This document shows positions 35,330-47,900 of a stretch of 64,000 nucleotides of DNA, piece after piece. The translations under genes were made by a program, and so were the position numbers. Under the pieces are notes generated by a model. That model saw only the letters and a list, made by a program, of their open reading frames with translations, did no database searches and had not been told where the DNA came from. The first letter of the stretch is position 1. Each line of letters begins with the position of its first letter. Origin of the DNA: Lagopus muta (lineage: Eukaryota > Chordata > Aves > Galliformes > Phasianidae). The stretch covers positions 5,879,598 to 5,943,597 of the forward strand of contig NC_064471.1 of NCBI RefSeq assembly GCF_023343835.1, given 5' to 3'.

Positions 35330-36070
35330 ATCTTTTGAATTCATCCTTTAATTCTCATGCAGTAAGAGGCGAATAATTCTTGCTAGCCCCTTTTCTCATG
35401 ACTCATTATTTCAGACATCTTTATCATGACTCCTCAACCACTTATTTTCCAGGCTGAAGTATCCCTAAGTATTTAATCATCCCCCACATTCAGTTTGCTC
35501 TGTACTCCTCTCATCTTTCTTTATACCTTTCATAGTTGTCCTATACTTGAAATGTGCAGGACAGCACCATTCAGAATAGACAGGCACGCCAAGGATTTAC
35601 ACATTGATTGTTCCCTATCCCTTTTCTTGCTATTTCGACTACAGAGCTGATGTTTTCATGGTATTTTTACACCAATTCCAAGGTCTCCTTCCTGAGTCAT
35701 AGCATCTATTTGAGAACCCGTAGTCATGTATGTACAGTTTGGGTTGTTTTCTTTTTTGTGCATTATTTTGCATTCATTGACATTCAATTTCATCTGTTAT
35801 TTTATCGCCCAGTCCCTCAGTAGCAGAGATGCTCCTGCAACTCTTTATAGTTAGCTTTTGTTTTAACTTCCTGAATTATTCAGTATCAATAAATTTGTCA
35901 GTTCTCTATACCCTTCTTGAAATTATTTGTGAATATATTCAACCATATGGAGCCAGCAAAGTTTTACCAGTCGTCTATTCTGAAAACTGTCCATTTATTC
36001 CCACTCTTTGTTTTCTGACCTTTGAAAGCATAAGAACTTAAATCCCACTTTGCCTAAAGGTCGCTTTAGC
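35330..36070 (-). mobile_element. Ancient CR1/L3-like LINE remnant
   Basis: Diverged sequence resembling an old amniote CR1 family known from turtles and birds, in minus orientation. Ordered landmarks are TCCAAGGTCTCCTTCCTGAG, GTGCATTATTTTGCATTCA, CAATTTCATCTGTTATTTTA, CGCCCAGTCCCTCAG and TATTCCCACTCTTTGTTT. It is much more decayed than the typical CR1 copies in this window. The limits are approximate. Confidence 0.55.
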
Positions 36071-36494
36071 TAAAGGTTTCTTCAATAGCATTCCATGAGG
36101 TACCTGATGACAGCCTCTTCCAAGTTGAAGTGGGCTACACTTAACAGTTATATCTTAATTATTAGCTCAGAGCTTTTAAAGTAATGTAACAGATCTGCCA
36201 GACATGACTTTCCCCAGCAGAAGGATACTAGCATTATCTGCCCATAGGCCTAGTCTGTATTGCAGTATGACAAACATGAGAAGATCCCTGGAGCTCCTAC
36301 AAGATACAGCTGCATTTGCCTCTTTCCAATCCTTTGATATTAAGGACAATCAAAGCGATAGAGCTCACGTCACACCCCTAGCTGTTCATATTTGATCTTT
36401 AGTGGTTTTGGCTAGTAGAATAAATCTACTAGCACAGCTTTGAATACCGGTGCTGTACTTTCTACTGGCTCTTGAAGTCAATTCATCCTCAAGT

Positions 36495-36690
36495 TGAAGC
36501 ATTGTCTAGGTTGGAAGGGAACTTGAAAGCTCATTACTCCAACCACCTGCTCAAAACAGGGTCAACGTTGGCTTCAGACCAAGTCACTCAGGGCTTGGTC
36601 AAACTGCCGAAGACAGGGATACCCGAGCCAACTGGACAACTGTGCCAACTGTTTGGCAGATGCCTCAGATGAACAGTTTCAGCACTTACC
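36495..36690 (-). mobile_element. CR1 LINE 3' fragment
   Basis: Shows the reverse of the CR1 3' end: TAGGTTGGAAGGGAACTTGA, then CTCCAACCACCTGCTCAA and a GGGCTTGGTCAAACTG block, ending in decayed CR1 body sequence. Confidence 0.7.
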
Positions 36691-39600
36691 TTTCCATTTT
36701 TGTTTTTTAAACATTCCTCAGCTAGATACTACAGTTATTGAAAGTGAGCATACTGCAGGGATGTATAAACTTAGCTACATCACATATGCACTGCTTCAGG
36801 TCAAGGGAAGTTTTTGTTTCATGTGTCTAGAAGTGTCATCTGCATCACAGGCCCTCCCAACACTTGCATATAATTAAGTCTAATTACTATTGTCTTTTCT
36901 GCTCTTTGCAGGCTGTTTTTCTTATGCCATTGTCGTGATGCAAGTTGGATGAACAAGAGGAAATTAACTATGGAATTTCAATTAAAGAATATTTCATGTT
37001 AACGATATGATTCTAACCATATGATTCATTATTGGCTTTTAATTCTCCCTTCAGCATCCAACTTGGGATATTCCACAGTTTTGTAGTTTACATAAACTAA
37101 CTTGGCTATTATAAAAATCTTTTTTTAACACATCTTTAAGCAAATGAGCCAATTGCTTCAATGAAAGGCACAGTAGAGTAGTAGCCTGTAAACACATTTG
37201 CTATCTAGCTGTGGCGTGAACAGTGTTTTTATGATTCACTACAAGACTCTGTAGACTATAACTACAAGTATCCAGCAAAACACAGTGTCAGCAATAGCAG
37301 TACACTAAAATTCAAACTACAATGCAAAAATTCTTTCAGTCAGGCTTTTAAAGCTTGCTTTGCTCCACTTCTGATATTGAATTATATATCTATTCAATTC
37401 ACTCCCTTGTACAATTTAGATGTGTAACGGTCATGCTACATAAAACCTTAATACCCAATATGTATAGCACAATTAAGTTTAAAGCAATGGGGAAATCAGG
37501 AGTAATTTCCCCAAGAGCACTACAGAGCAGAGAAATAAAACGGGCCGTTTACCTTTACACATTGACTCTCTATTAATAAGGTTCTTAGAATTTCCTACAG
37601 GGAAGAACACATATTTTACAGTTTTAGCAGATGAATTTTCTAAGAACATCTACTTTGTCTAAGCTGTTAAAACCAGCCTTCTCATGTATCTTTACAACAA
37701 TTTTAAAAAAGCCAAACAAACTGAAACTTGACTACTGCAGTCCAGATGATTTTCAAGGTGGACCACTTGGCTACCATAAATCTTTGTTTTCACAACCAGA
37801 GTACTGAATCTTACAAGGTGCAAGAGACTCAGCTTCCTCAGATGGGGACAGGGAGTCTTTAATCGTAGGACTCACGCTCAAAGGTAACTGACAGGATGAA
37901 CACATCTCATAACCTTCATATGAAAAGTTCTCCCACTACCGCAAGAGCAAGTTTTCCTAATAATCCAACCAGGTTTCTGTACTTTGTCAATTTGACAGGT
38001 TAGGCAGATTTAAGACAAAAATAAAATTGTGCGCTTGATCTTAAGATTTGAAAGAACCCCTGTAGAAACCTACAGCCGTGGTTAGATCTAAATTTAATGA
38101 AATCTCTTTTTGCTATCAGGATAACCAATCTTGTTTAAGTTCTGTGAAAATCAATGGACACGATTGGCTTTCAGCGTGCCCAGGAACCTGGCCCCAAAAC
38201 GCTAGCATAGCAGAGCAGGTCCATATGCCAGATAAAAGTAGTCATTAAAAGAACCACCATAAAAATAAATGACTAAATTGCTTGTAAATTCACGATTCTG
38301 AGAACTACTTTGGGTATGTAGATGTAGCGAGTCCATTACAAATGGTTCAGCACTTTCTATAGCCTCATTGACAGCAATATTGTTCTCATTCTTCTCCATA
38401 TGTCTCTAGACTGCAACCATCTCCATCCTGAGTAACAAATATTCATAGCATCCCAGGACTGGTTAACAACCCAGATTTGCTATGCTTCAGATAGCTCCTA
38501 CCTCACTTTGCTGCAATGAAAATAAGTAAATGAGTCACAGTACAAACTATACCCTATGGCCTTTGCAAGTTTTCATAAGAATTTCCCTGCGGGACCAGAT
38601 CATCAACATCCTTTTCACACTTGGAACAAATTGATTTTCAGAAACATCTCAATCCATTTGGTCATGGGAACTATTCACCTCTTGGTAAAACAACATTCTG
38701 TTTTACCAAGCTTTTTGAATAACTGCTAATAGCAAGCCACCCTAAAAGCCTGGCTGAAGCCCAGAAAGAGGTTACGAGGGTTTCCAGCTTATACTACTCA
38801 GTACTCCACTAAACACACACAGTACTGGATATATAACATTGACTTTGCTGTTGATTGCAATCACATACAGGAAGAAAAATACCAGCTGAGCACTAGTATC
38901 GCTAGGTACATTTGTCCAAGCACACAAAAATCATCAGGTATCTCATGAAGATGGTTCAGTTATTACCTGAAGATTATTTGGTATTTAAAATGTCAGGAGC
39001 ACATTTTCAAGTGATTTTAAACTATTACCATGTTTAAACAGAAAATAAGATTAAATAGACCCAAATCATTTGAATTTTTGAATCAGTCTGAGTCATGTTA
39101 TGTTGTACAATATTCCCTTACATCCCATCTGGAATAATTTAACACTGCATGGTATAACAGCATGAGAACAATTGTATGTTTATCTCAGATAAACATCACC
39201 TAAAGAGTGATTACTATTTCGGTTTGTAAAGGCAGACCGACAGGAAACAGGCAACGCAGACAGGCAAGGAAATAAAATGAGTTATACGACAGCTTCTCTG
39301 TTCTCTAAATACCATTGGGTTTTTACTTAAGTAGAAACTGGAAATCTGACAGAAAACTTAAATAAGATGTCCCACAGCAGCTACTTGCGTGGAACGTGCT
39401 CTGAAGCACCTTATGAAGTCTGGATGCGTTCACAAAATGCAACAATAAATGCATAACTAATATAGTAGAAAACCTATCAACAGCAATCTGAACTGTGAAA
39501 ATCCTTCAACCTTACTTCTGGAAACCATTTTGCTAGTTATCAACTATAAATGCATACCTACCTAACCAGTTGCTGTCAACATAGCTCTACTCCTGGTACC

Positions 39601-41650
39601 CAGCTATCCCACGTGTGCTCATTTTCACAACATACTTGATTTTTTCTTTAGTCTCTTGAAGCATTGTATGCTAATCAAATCAGTTCAACTCAGGAGCAAA
39701 CAAAACACATTAAGAGAAAAGACTTCATCAGTTCTATGGTTTGATCGAACATGAAAAAGTTGTATGCACAAGCATGTCTAAAAACCTTTCAAAATATATC
39801 TCTTACACGCAACACAAAAGCTGTGTCTATCACAGCGGTATTAACAAGCAAAGCCCAACATGTCTCCTGCAGATGTGAAGCAGAATAAATGCCTCCCATG
39901 GACATTTAGTATTAAATAGCTTGCAAAAAAGAAGTCTCATAAATCAGAAACAAAGGTCTGCACAATTTCAACCTGGTACCAGGTTAAAATTAATCCCCAA
40001 AAGATGTTGTTCAGCATGGTAGAGAAGCATTAAAATTACTTCCCTGCCATTCATTTCATTCTATTTATTATAACATCTGACTGGGATACGGTCAAGTCCC
40101 AAACTTTTTTTTTTTTTTTTTTTTTTTTTAAATGCTTTTCCTACATTTAGGATTCTTTTCAAAAAAACCTTTTCAACAGCCAATATTTTCTATGTCCCCA
40201 GCATCAACCTGTGCTCTCCACAATGACTATATCACATATTTATACAAAGCTTTTAGAACACAAGGAAGGTGATTTAATTTCATTTTTAATTATCGATGCC
40301 TATTTTGAAGGAGCTGTTGCTTCTTTGAACTTTGCTGATGAAGATCAAGACTGTCAGCTCCTCCCACAAGCGGTCCCTGAGGTTTATACAGGCAGTTACT
40401 ATTTTCTTCTTCAGAAGTGCTCTTAAACTCCCAACCGTATCAACAATAGCCACCAACGTGAGCTAGAGGTACGAACTGCAAAGGTTTGCATTAGTTTGCC
40501 TAAATATCACAGGCTACAGAGTAAAAATACATGTATAAACCTCTAAAGATTTGGAAATACTCAAAACATTTTTAGGAACAGATTTGATAAAGGCTATTAG
40601 ATGATGTAATCCAGTTCACTGCTGTTGCGAGAAAACTTGTTGCTGTTTCCATCACAACAACCATGCGTTAAAACCCTTCAGCCTGTTACAATTGCTGAAA
40701 GCCAGAACATTACTCTGCAGCACGCTTTATGCCACCTAACTTACTGAACTGCAAGTTGCTTGCTGGATTCAGGCAGGTATCTGACACTAGAACCAGTTAC
40801 TGGACCTCCTCCTCTAGTTCCAATTAGTTTGGGGAAGTTCACACATCCACTTACATTTGTGCAGGCCAAATACACCAGCACAACACCGCTAAGGGTGAGC
40901 AGGATGTCAGGGTGACAATGGAACTTTGCAACTCTTTGAGTATTAATTGATCAGAACATGCAGTATGAACTAGTAGATCTTATAATACTTTCAAAAATTC
41001 TGTCTCTTTCACAGGTAAGAAGTAGTAATTTTTCATCAAGTTCAATTCACACACGGCTCTTGTTTACAATTAAGAGTTTATTTAAGGTTATCAACAATAT
41101 CATCCTATTTACAAATCAATTAGAATGCAAGTTAAAAAAAATTTACAAGTTAAAAAACAGTTGAAGATTTTAGACATAACACATTAAAAAAAAAAAAAAA
41201 AAAAAAAAAAGAAATCCTTCCTGCATTTTTCCTTCCTCCAGGTATGCTACATTGGTATTATCATTCCAAAATTGAGATGTTATCTAAGAACAAGCTGGCA
41301 TCCTAATGCTGAAGATAAGTACACTAAACATATTTCACAGTATTAACACTATAAAATTTCAGTGACATATTTAGCAGGGCAAAAGAATTTCTAACTTCTC
41401 TACCATGAAGTTACTAGAAACCTGAATGTAAGTAAACAATTAGAGGAACTTGAAAAACTATATCACCACCAATTCCCTTGCATCAAGTTTCAATCTTTTA
41501 GTCATCTTACAGGGAGAAGCTTACAAAAGTTACAGTGTAAGGTATACCACCCACTTCTAAATTCACAACTTCAAATAATATTTCATATTAATTTGCTATT
41601 ATATGGAAAACATTTGTAAGCTTCAAATAGGAGACAAAAACCAAATGCAT
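36691..41650. other. Non-coding DNA downstream of KIF18A
   Basis: No exon recognised. Contains a perfect 12-base-arm hairpin at 38681-38710, T25 at 40105-40129 and A25 at 41186-41210. At least the right-hand part should be the natural 3' flank of KIF18A. Confidence 0.55.
38681..38710. repeat. Perfect hairpin, 12-base arms
   Basis: CTTGGTAAAACA at 38681-38692 and its exact reverse complement at 38699-38710, with a six-base loop. No known element was recognised around it. Confidence 0.9.
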
Positions 41651-41656
41651 TTTATT
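41651..41656 (-). terminator. KIF18A: Probable KIF18A polyadenylation signal
   Basis: AATAAA on the minus strand, about 170 bases beyond the KIF18A stop codon, implying a short 3' untranslated region. A second AATAAA lies farther on, near 41078. Which is used cannot be told from sequence. Confidence 0.55.
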
Positions 41657-41824
41657 TCAAAATTTGACAAAACACACAGCCGTATTTCCAGTAACTGGGT
41701 CTTATAAAATACTGCATTACTGAGAGAGACCTCTTTAACAAAATAATTCACAGGAGGAAAACAAAAGTCACTGTTCTCACTTGCTTTCCATCAATCCCAT
41801 TTGAAATATGGATGAAGTCAGAAT

Positions 41825-41973
41825 CTAAATCCTATTTTTTTTCTTGCAAACATGAAGTGAAAGGCTTTTGGATGTCCGTGCTTTAACACCCACTGCTACA
41901 TTTCCTTCAGAAAAGCTTCTAGCAAGGTTGCTTGGCACATCCTGTTCTCGCTTCAAGCTCTTTGTTTTAACTC
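41825..41973 (-). CDS. KIF18A: KIF18A last exon with stop
   Basis: The codon split by the intron (G|GA) is followed by VKTKSLKREQDV, then NLARSFSEGN and a basic end CKKKNRI before TAG at 41825-41827. The acceptor is TAG at 41974-41976. Human KIF18A likewise ends in a basic segment with ISKGN near the terminus. This tail is less conserved than the motor. Confidence 0.85.
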
Positions 41974-44900
41974 CTAATGAAGAAAAACATTATTACAAAC
42001 AGAAGACAATATTTTAGTTTCTGATAAACTACAATTGGCAAAATTAAAGGGGTACTAGATTTCAAACTCCAACCACAGAAAGTTTTTGGTGGCAGTCCTT
42101 AGCTCTTGTGACAAGGTTTTCTTCACCAAGCTTGCAGTAATACTGAGTTTTCATTAGATACTATCCAGTTAACTGTTAAAATGTTAGGAATTTTATTTAT
42201 TATTAAATGCATGGATATATTATTCAAAGCAATGGCTTAATACACTGATCAAAGCAGCACGTGCTGCTAAATCACCAAAATTACATGCATTGACCTTAAC
42301 TTTGAATCACCTATGAAAACTTGATTGCCAGCACAGTGTTTTGATGCTTACCTGACATTTTGGGTACTCTCAATACTCTGTTGTTTAACAAGACCTCTTG
42401 TCGAACACGCTTTGGAGAAATTGGGTCTTGCAGATTACCTAAGCCAGCATTTGATGTAGAACTAGAAAAAACAGCCAGAGGTTTTGCTCTCAGTCAAGCA
42501 ATAAAGCTTTTACAGTAAATTTGTCCTTGCAATATGCAAAATACATTACATAGCATTATCTAGTATTGGTAGTTCACAACCAAATGCAAAAAATAAACTA
42601 GTTTGTCTATGGTGTTTATATATGAGAATGATTCCTCTTCTCTTCCTCTTTTTAAGAAATTGAGAAGAACATATCAGCAGTGAAAGCAAGGATTAACGTT
42701 GCTTAATTGTGAAGTGAAGAACACATAACATATTACCTTCTGGAAAATCATAGCAGTCAGTTTGATAGTCACACGATTACATTAAGAAACAACAGCACAT
42801 CACATGATTACATTAAGAAACAACTTAAGTATGATATCCCTGAAGTGACTTGTTCAAGGAATTCACAGTGGTCAAACTTTGTATTGCTACGGTAGTTGTT
42901 CTATAGGCTCCAACAACATGAGAGGGGGTGGCTTCTCTACTTTTCAGAGAAGCTGCAAGAAAGATGTTACAGCTTCAAACTCACTAAGAAAAAAACCTGT
43001 ATTTTATGCCTTTTAAGATGATGGAATTAAAATCGACAGGGAAAAATATGAACCTGTCTGTAATCTCAGCCTTACTTGTTTTCCTCACTAGCATCCCTGG
43101 TCTCACTCTTCTAAGAATGCCTCATGAGCAAGTTTTTTTCTATTCGTGTCAAAGTTTCTGTGCTTTCCCCATCCCTCTAATAGGATTGTACTATCTCTAT
43201 TTATAGTCATCTAACATGTACTAGCTCTTTTAATAATTTTCTGAAAATATATAGCAAGCAGTGAAGACCAAGGTCTGCCCTGTATCTGTCTTAAGATCTA
43301 GTCACATTGTAATGCTGCTCCAAGAAGCAGCATTACAATCTTATTAGCCTAAGCTCTATTAGTAAAAACAGACTCTGTAATCTAACTGACTTATCTCCTA
43401 ACAATAGGACCATTTCTAATTATATTAAAAGCATAGAGAATGTCTGAAATCTATATGCTTATTTTCATGTTAGTAGGAGATGAGCAACCGGAGTGAATAA
43501 ATACGAACAGGTAAAGCATGAAAGACGAGAGGTGGGAAAAAATAACAAAGATGAATTGAAAGGTAGCCCTCTGATAAAAAAGAGGGCTTTTTCTCTGTGA
43601 CAAATAAGTAGCTTTCATTCCTTCTCTTCATAAACACCAAGAAAAAGCCATAAAGAGTTTTAGTTTACAGTAAAGAATGCTCCTGGAGCTTATCTTAAAA
43701 CATTTGCCTTAAGATCAGAGAAGGCAGGCCCCAAAAGTTCACTTACTCTTTCTTAAGGGGGCAACAAACTCAGTGCAAATAATTTGTTTTGTTAAACCTC
43801 ATAACCGTCTCAAAAATTGAAAGGGCACGACATGCCTCCTTCCTTATTCCAGAAAGAAAGCGTTCAACAAGTAGTAACAATTAGAACAAAAACATGAGAT
43901 TATATTTTATTCTTCCAGGAAAGTTTTCTATTTCAAAGATGCTAACGAACAAAGAGAGTGCTTCAAGTTTCTTTCATTTCCTGAGATAAAGCTGTAGAAC
44001 TTGTTTCTAATGGTCTTGAAACATTTTTAGAAGACCCATTAGGTAGCAGCTCCACTGGCTGCATAGCAGAAGGTGACTTATATTATGATCTATTAAAAAG
44101 TTGGATCAATTTTTGATCTTTTGAGGAAAGAAAAGGGAGCTGTTTCATCACTACAGACCAGACATAAATATTAATGTATTTACCAAATACATTAATAAAT
44201 AGCTTTAAGTTGAGGGAGGGAAGATTTAGTTGGATGTCAGGGGGAAGTTCTTTACTATGAGAGTGGTGAGGTGCTGGAACAGCTGCCCAGAGAAGTTGGG
44301 GATGGGGCATCCCACCCTTGAACAAGGATGTATTCAAGTCTAGGTTGGATGGGACCCTGGGCAGCCTGGTCTAATATTAGATGTGGAGGCTGGTGGCCCT
44401 GCATGTGGCAGGGGGTTGGAGATTCACGATCCTTGAGGACCCTTCCAACCCTGGCCATTCTATGAGCCTGTGAAATTTTAAACAAACAAACAAACAAACA
44501 AAAAAAAACAAACAACAAGCAGTACAATTAGTTTCTACTCAGTTGCAGCTTTTCTGCCACTCCCACCAAACCTCTTTCCAGGTCTAAATACAGAACTGAT
44601 GAAATGCAAGGGTGTTTTTTTTTTTTTTCTTCACAGAACGAAACACAAGAATTTAGACATAACTCGGAGCAGAAGTGAATTATTAGAAAAACAAAGGAAA
44701 TGACCACAAGTATTGTCAGACATTTTCTCCACTTCCCATTTTGGCAGTCTTATGTCTTCCAGTGAAAGCACAACATTTCCAAATAAATTAGATTTTTGGA
44801 TGATGACAGAATTACATTTTTTCAGAATTATATGATGTTTTTCTATTGAGACGACAGCAGATTTGGAAGATACACTCGTTTGTACTTATTCTATTAAAAT

Positions 44901-47900
44901 AACAGAAGCCTCTAAACTAAAAGCTAGCTGAAAACCATTCTTCTCCATTTGTCAAGAGAAAACTTGAATTGTCAAAGATTTGAGTCAGAACATCTCATGT
45001 GCAGATTTGGATGACTTATATAAGATGCTTTTGAATTTGAAAGAACACCAAAACTGTAGTAAGAACAAGAGAAACGTATATGAACTCATTTAAACAGGAG
45101 TCAACTTTAACCTTATGTAACACCATAATGTGATGGAAAATACAGCAATGACAGCAGGGTAGCAGAGTCCCAGGCTGCAGTTAGAGAGGAGAAACCCATG
45201 TGCAGCAGCCACAGATGCAGAAGCAAATGAAAAAAGCTGCCCACCTTCGTAAGGCTTCACTTAGGCAGGGATCTCCAGCAAGACATCCTCGCCTCTGCTG
45301 CCAACCTTTAAATGAAGTCTGGGAAGGGGTGGAACCTGGCTCTAGCCCTTGTGGTCACTCAGGTATGTTGCTTGCACCTGAGCTCCCCTGCGTTGGCCCT
45401 GATCTCCCACCAAGAGCTCAATCACTGTTTCAGGTCATGACTTAGCATTCCTGCTACATCTTACCTTAATACCTTCCGTTTTCTCTCAGCAGCTGAAATC
45501 ATTGCCATATACGAGGGCTTCTCAAGTACTGAAGCAGGATTTTTGTTTTTCAAGGAAGAAAGACCAAACCTGAAGTAAAGTGATTTTACTTTATGAAATG
45601 TATTCTGGATAGAAGGCAAATAAAACTGCTCTCGTTATCCTCATTTCTTATTACTAACATATCATTGATTGTAAATAATGGCAAAATTGTATCTGATACT
45701 AATTAAAATTGAAGGTTTGATTTTCAAAACATTAGTTAATTTTACTTGTAACTTCCACATCAATGACAAAAAGGTTCTTAAAGATAAGTAATATTAAAAT
45801 GTTTGGGAAATAGAAACAAAAAACCAACAGATAACACTCCTTGCCCAAACAAATGGAAAAATACCTTTGAAGAATTCTATCGCTGCATGGTTGTGACTCC
45901 TTTGCAGATGAGTCAATAGAAATTGCATTTGTTTCACTTGTTTCTTCACCGAGAATTACTGTTGAGTCCATTCTATCTTCATCACAGTCTAGGATAACAT
46001 CACACACAGAGTCTGTAATACTGGGCTTTCTCAGCTGAAAACCTGTATTACATTCATTTGTTTCCTGAAGGCCTGTCAGGTGTAATGCTTGTTTTACCAC
46101 AGTCTGTGAACAGCTGCTTTGCATTGGTTTTCTGCAAGATTCTGGTGTATATACAATAGGTCGAACTTCCTTGCTGAGAGAATCCTCCAAATGACAGAGG
46201 CTGAAGTGCTTGGATGCAGCAGAACTCGGAGTTTTGACTGGAGAATCCATTAGCTTTCGTCTAGTTTGTTTCCGTGGTGTTACTGCAAATTCTACTAGTT
46301 GCGTATTTCTCTTCGCTTCTTGTGATGGTGTGCCAGAAGTTGAACCTGTGCAATGGCCAGCAGTTGGTTAGCACATTCACCTACATTTAGCACCTAAATA
46401 ATGCTTTTCCCTTCTATTCCCTTCTGAAACATGTTTATTAGCAGAAGATATTAGCATAAGTTAGCAAAAATACTATTTATTTCATCTACATATTAATTAG
46501 ATCATGTAACTTTTATTACTTCTAATGCAGTATTGTCCAGATGGCAGCATTTGTTCTGTGGCACTCCAAGTATTATAAATATGCATAGACTGATATAGTT
46601 AATCCCAGAGATATTACAAGTAATCACAAGCAAGAGATGAGACATTACAACAGGGAATGGAAGAGTAAGAGCACTGAAAATGATAGCATTACCATGACAA
46701 CTCTTAAATTAAGATGGTATCATCCCAGTAATCTACAGCTGCCTCCTAAACATGGTCATTTTGTCCTAGCAAGTATCATGCAGGAGAATGAGCAATTATT
46801 ATACAAGAATGAGACCGAATCTGTTAGAGGGAAAGAAATCCTTTAACATTGCCAATGAGGCAGTAGTGTTTCGGAAAAAGGCAAAGATAACAGCTATCTG
46901 AATTTTGTTAATCTTGATATATCTACTCCAGAAAACTAAACTGTTAAACAACCAACTAATCCAAACACGCTTAGAAATCAAAAGCTAAGGCTAAGCAATA
47001 CAGCACCAATTGGCCATTGTTGTGATTCATCCTGATTTTTCAGGAAGCGTCCCAATATTTTGTATTGCCACCTACTTGAAAACAAAAGCAATCTTAAAAG
47101 TAAAAGAGAAAAGGTCCCTCTTTTATTCAAGTTTCCAGTGAAGGAGGCTGATTTCAAGACAGCACTGTTCAAACAGCTAGGCTAGCAGTGACTTAAGTCA
47201 ACCACACGCAGTTAAATGCAGAAAATTAAGTGTCAGGGAGGGAGGGAGGGAGACAGACACACAAATCAAGGGCTGCAGAGACCTGCCAGAAAACAAAGTG
47301 CTCCTACATGTAACTTTGCGTGAACAGAACAAGAAAAAGGCCACCATCCTTAAACACTTACATGGACTGGCCCCACTTCAGCCTGTAGCCATCATATCAA
47401 TCAGCTCCCCTTTCTGCATTACCTACTACATTCCTAGGAGTAACTAAATTGTAGAAAACACTCCTACTTTTAAATTGCGCAGTTACTCAGGAATTCACCA
47501 CAGTACTCACGTAACAGTGCAAAAAAAGGAAATACTTATTTCTCCTAAAACTCCATGCTCTTTCTGCCCCAGAATAAGAACTGGTTCAAACTCCTCAGAA
47601 TGCCTAACTTCAATTCATTCATTAATGTGCTATTTTAGTAGTTCAATAATAATGCTTAGAATAGGAGAAAAACTGAATCAAGATACTGCATCTACCTCCT
47701 ACCTGCCCAAGTTTGACTTCCTACAGAAGCGTGAATGAATCTTTCTCTGACTGTTGACCACTTCTCATTACTGGTGTAAGCCACAGTTAAAATCCAATCT
47801 ACTATAGACAAGAAGCCTTAAGAATACCGTTTATTTAAAATCACATCTGGGCCTTTTCCCTAGTATATAAGAGCCTCACTGAAGAATAGCATTCTGAAGG

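Larger units (their letters stand above)
42462..45464 (-). other. KIF18A: KIF18A intron with CR1, hairpins and LTR-like repeat
   Basis: Three kilobases holding a 24-base tandem duplication (42770-42824), perfect hairpins at 43306-43339 and 44169-44197, a CR1 (44225-44475) and copy 3 of the LTR-like repeat (45230-45431). Confidence 0.8.

Noticed and set aside
21200..41650. Further METTL15 exons
   Set aside because: Looked for the SAM-binding GGHTKA and DRDP segments on the plus strand and did not find them; no call made.
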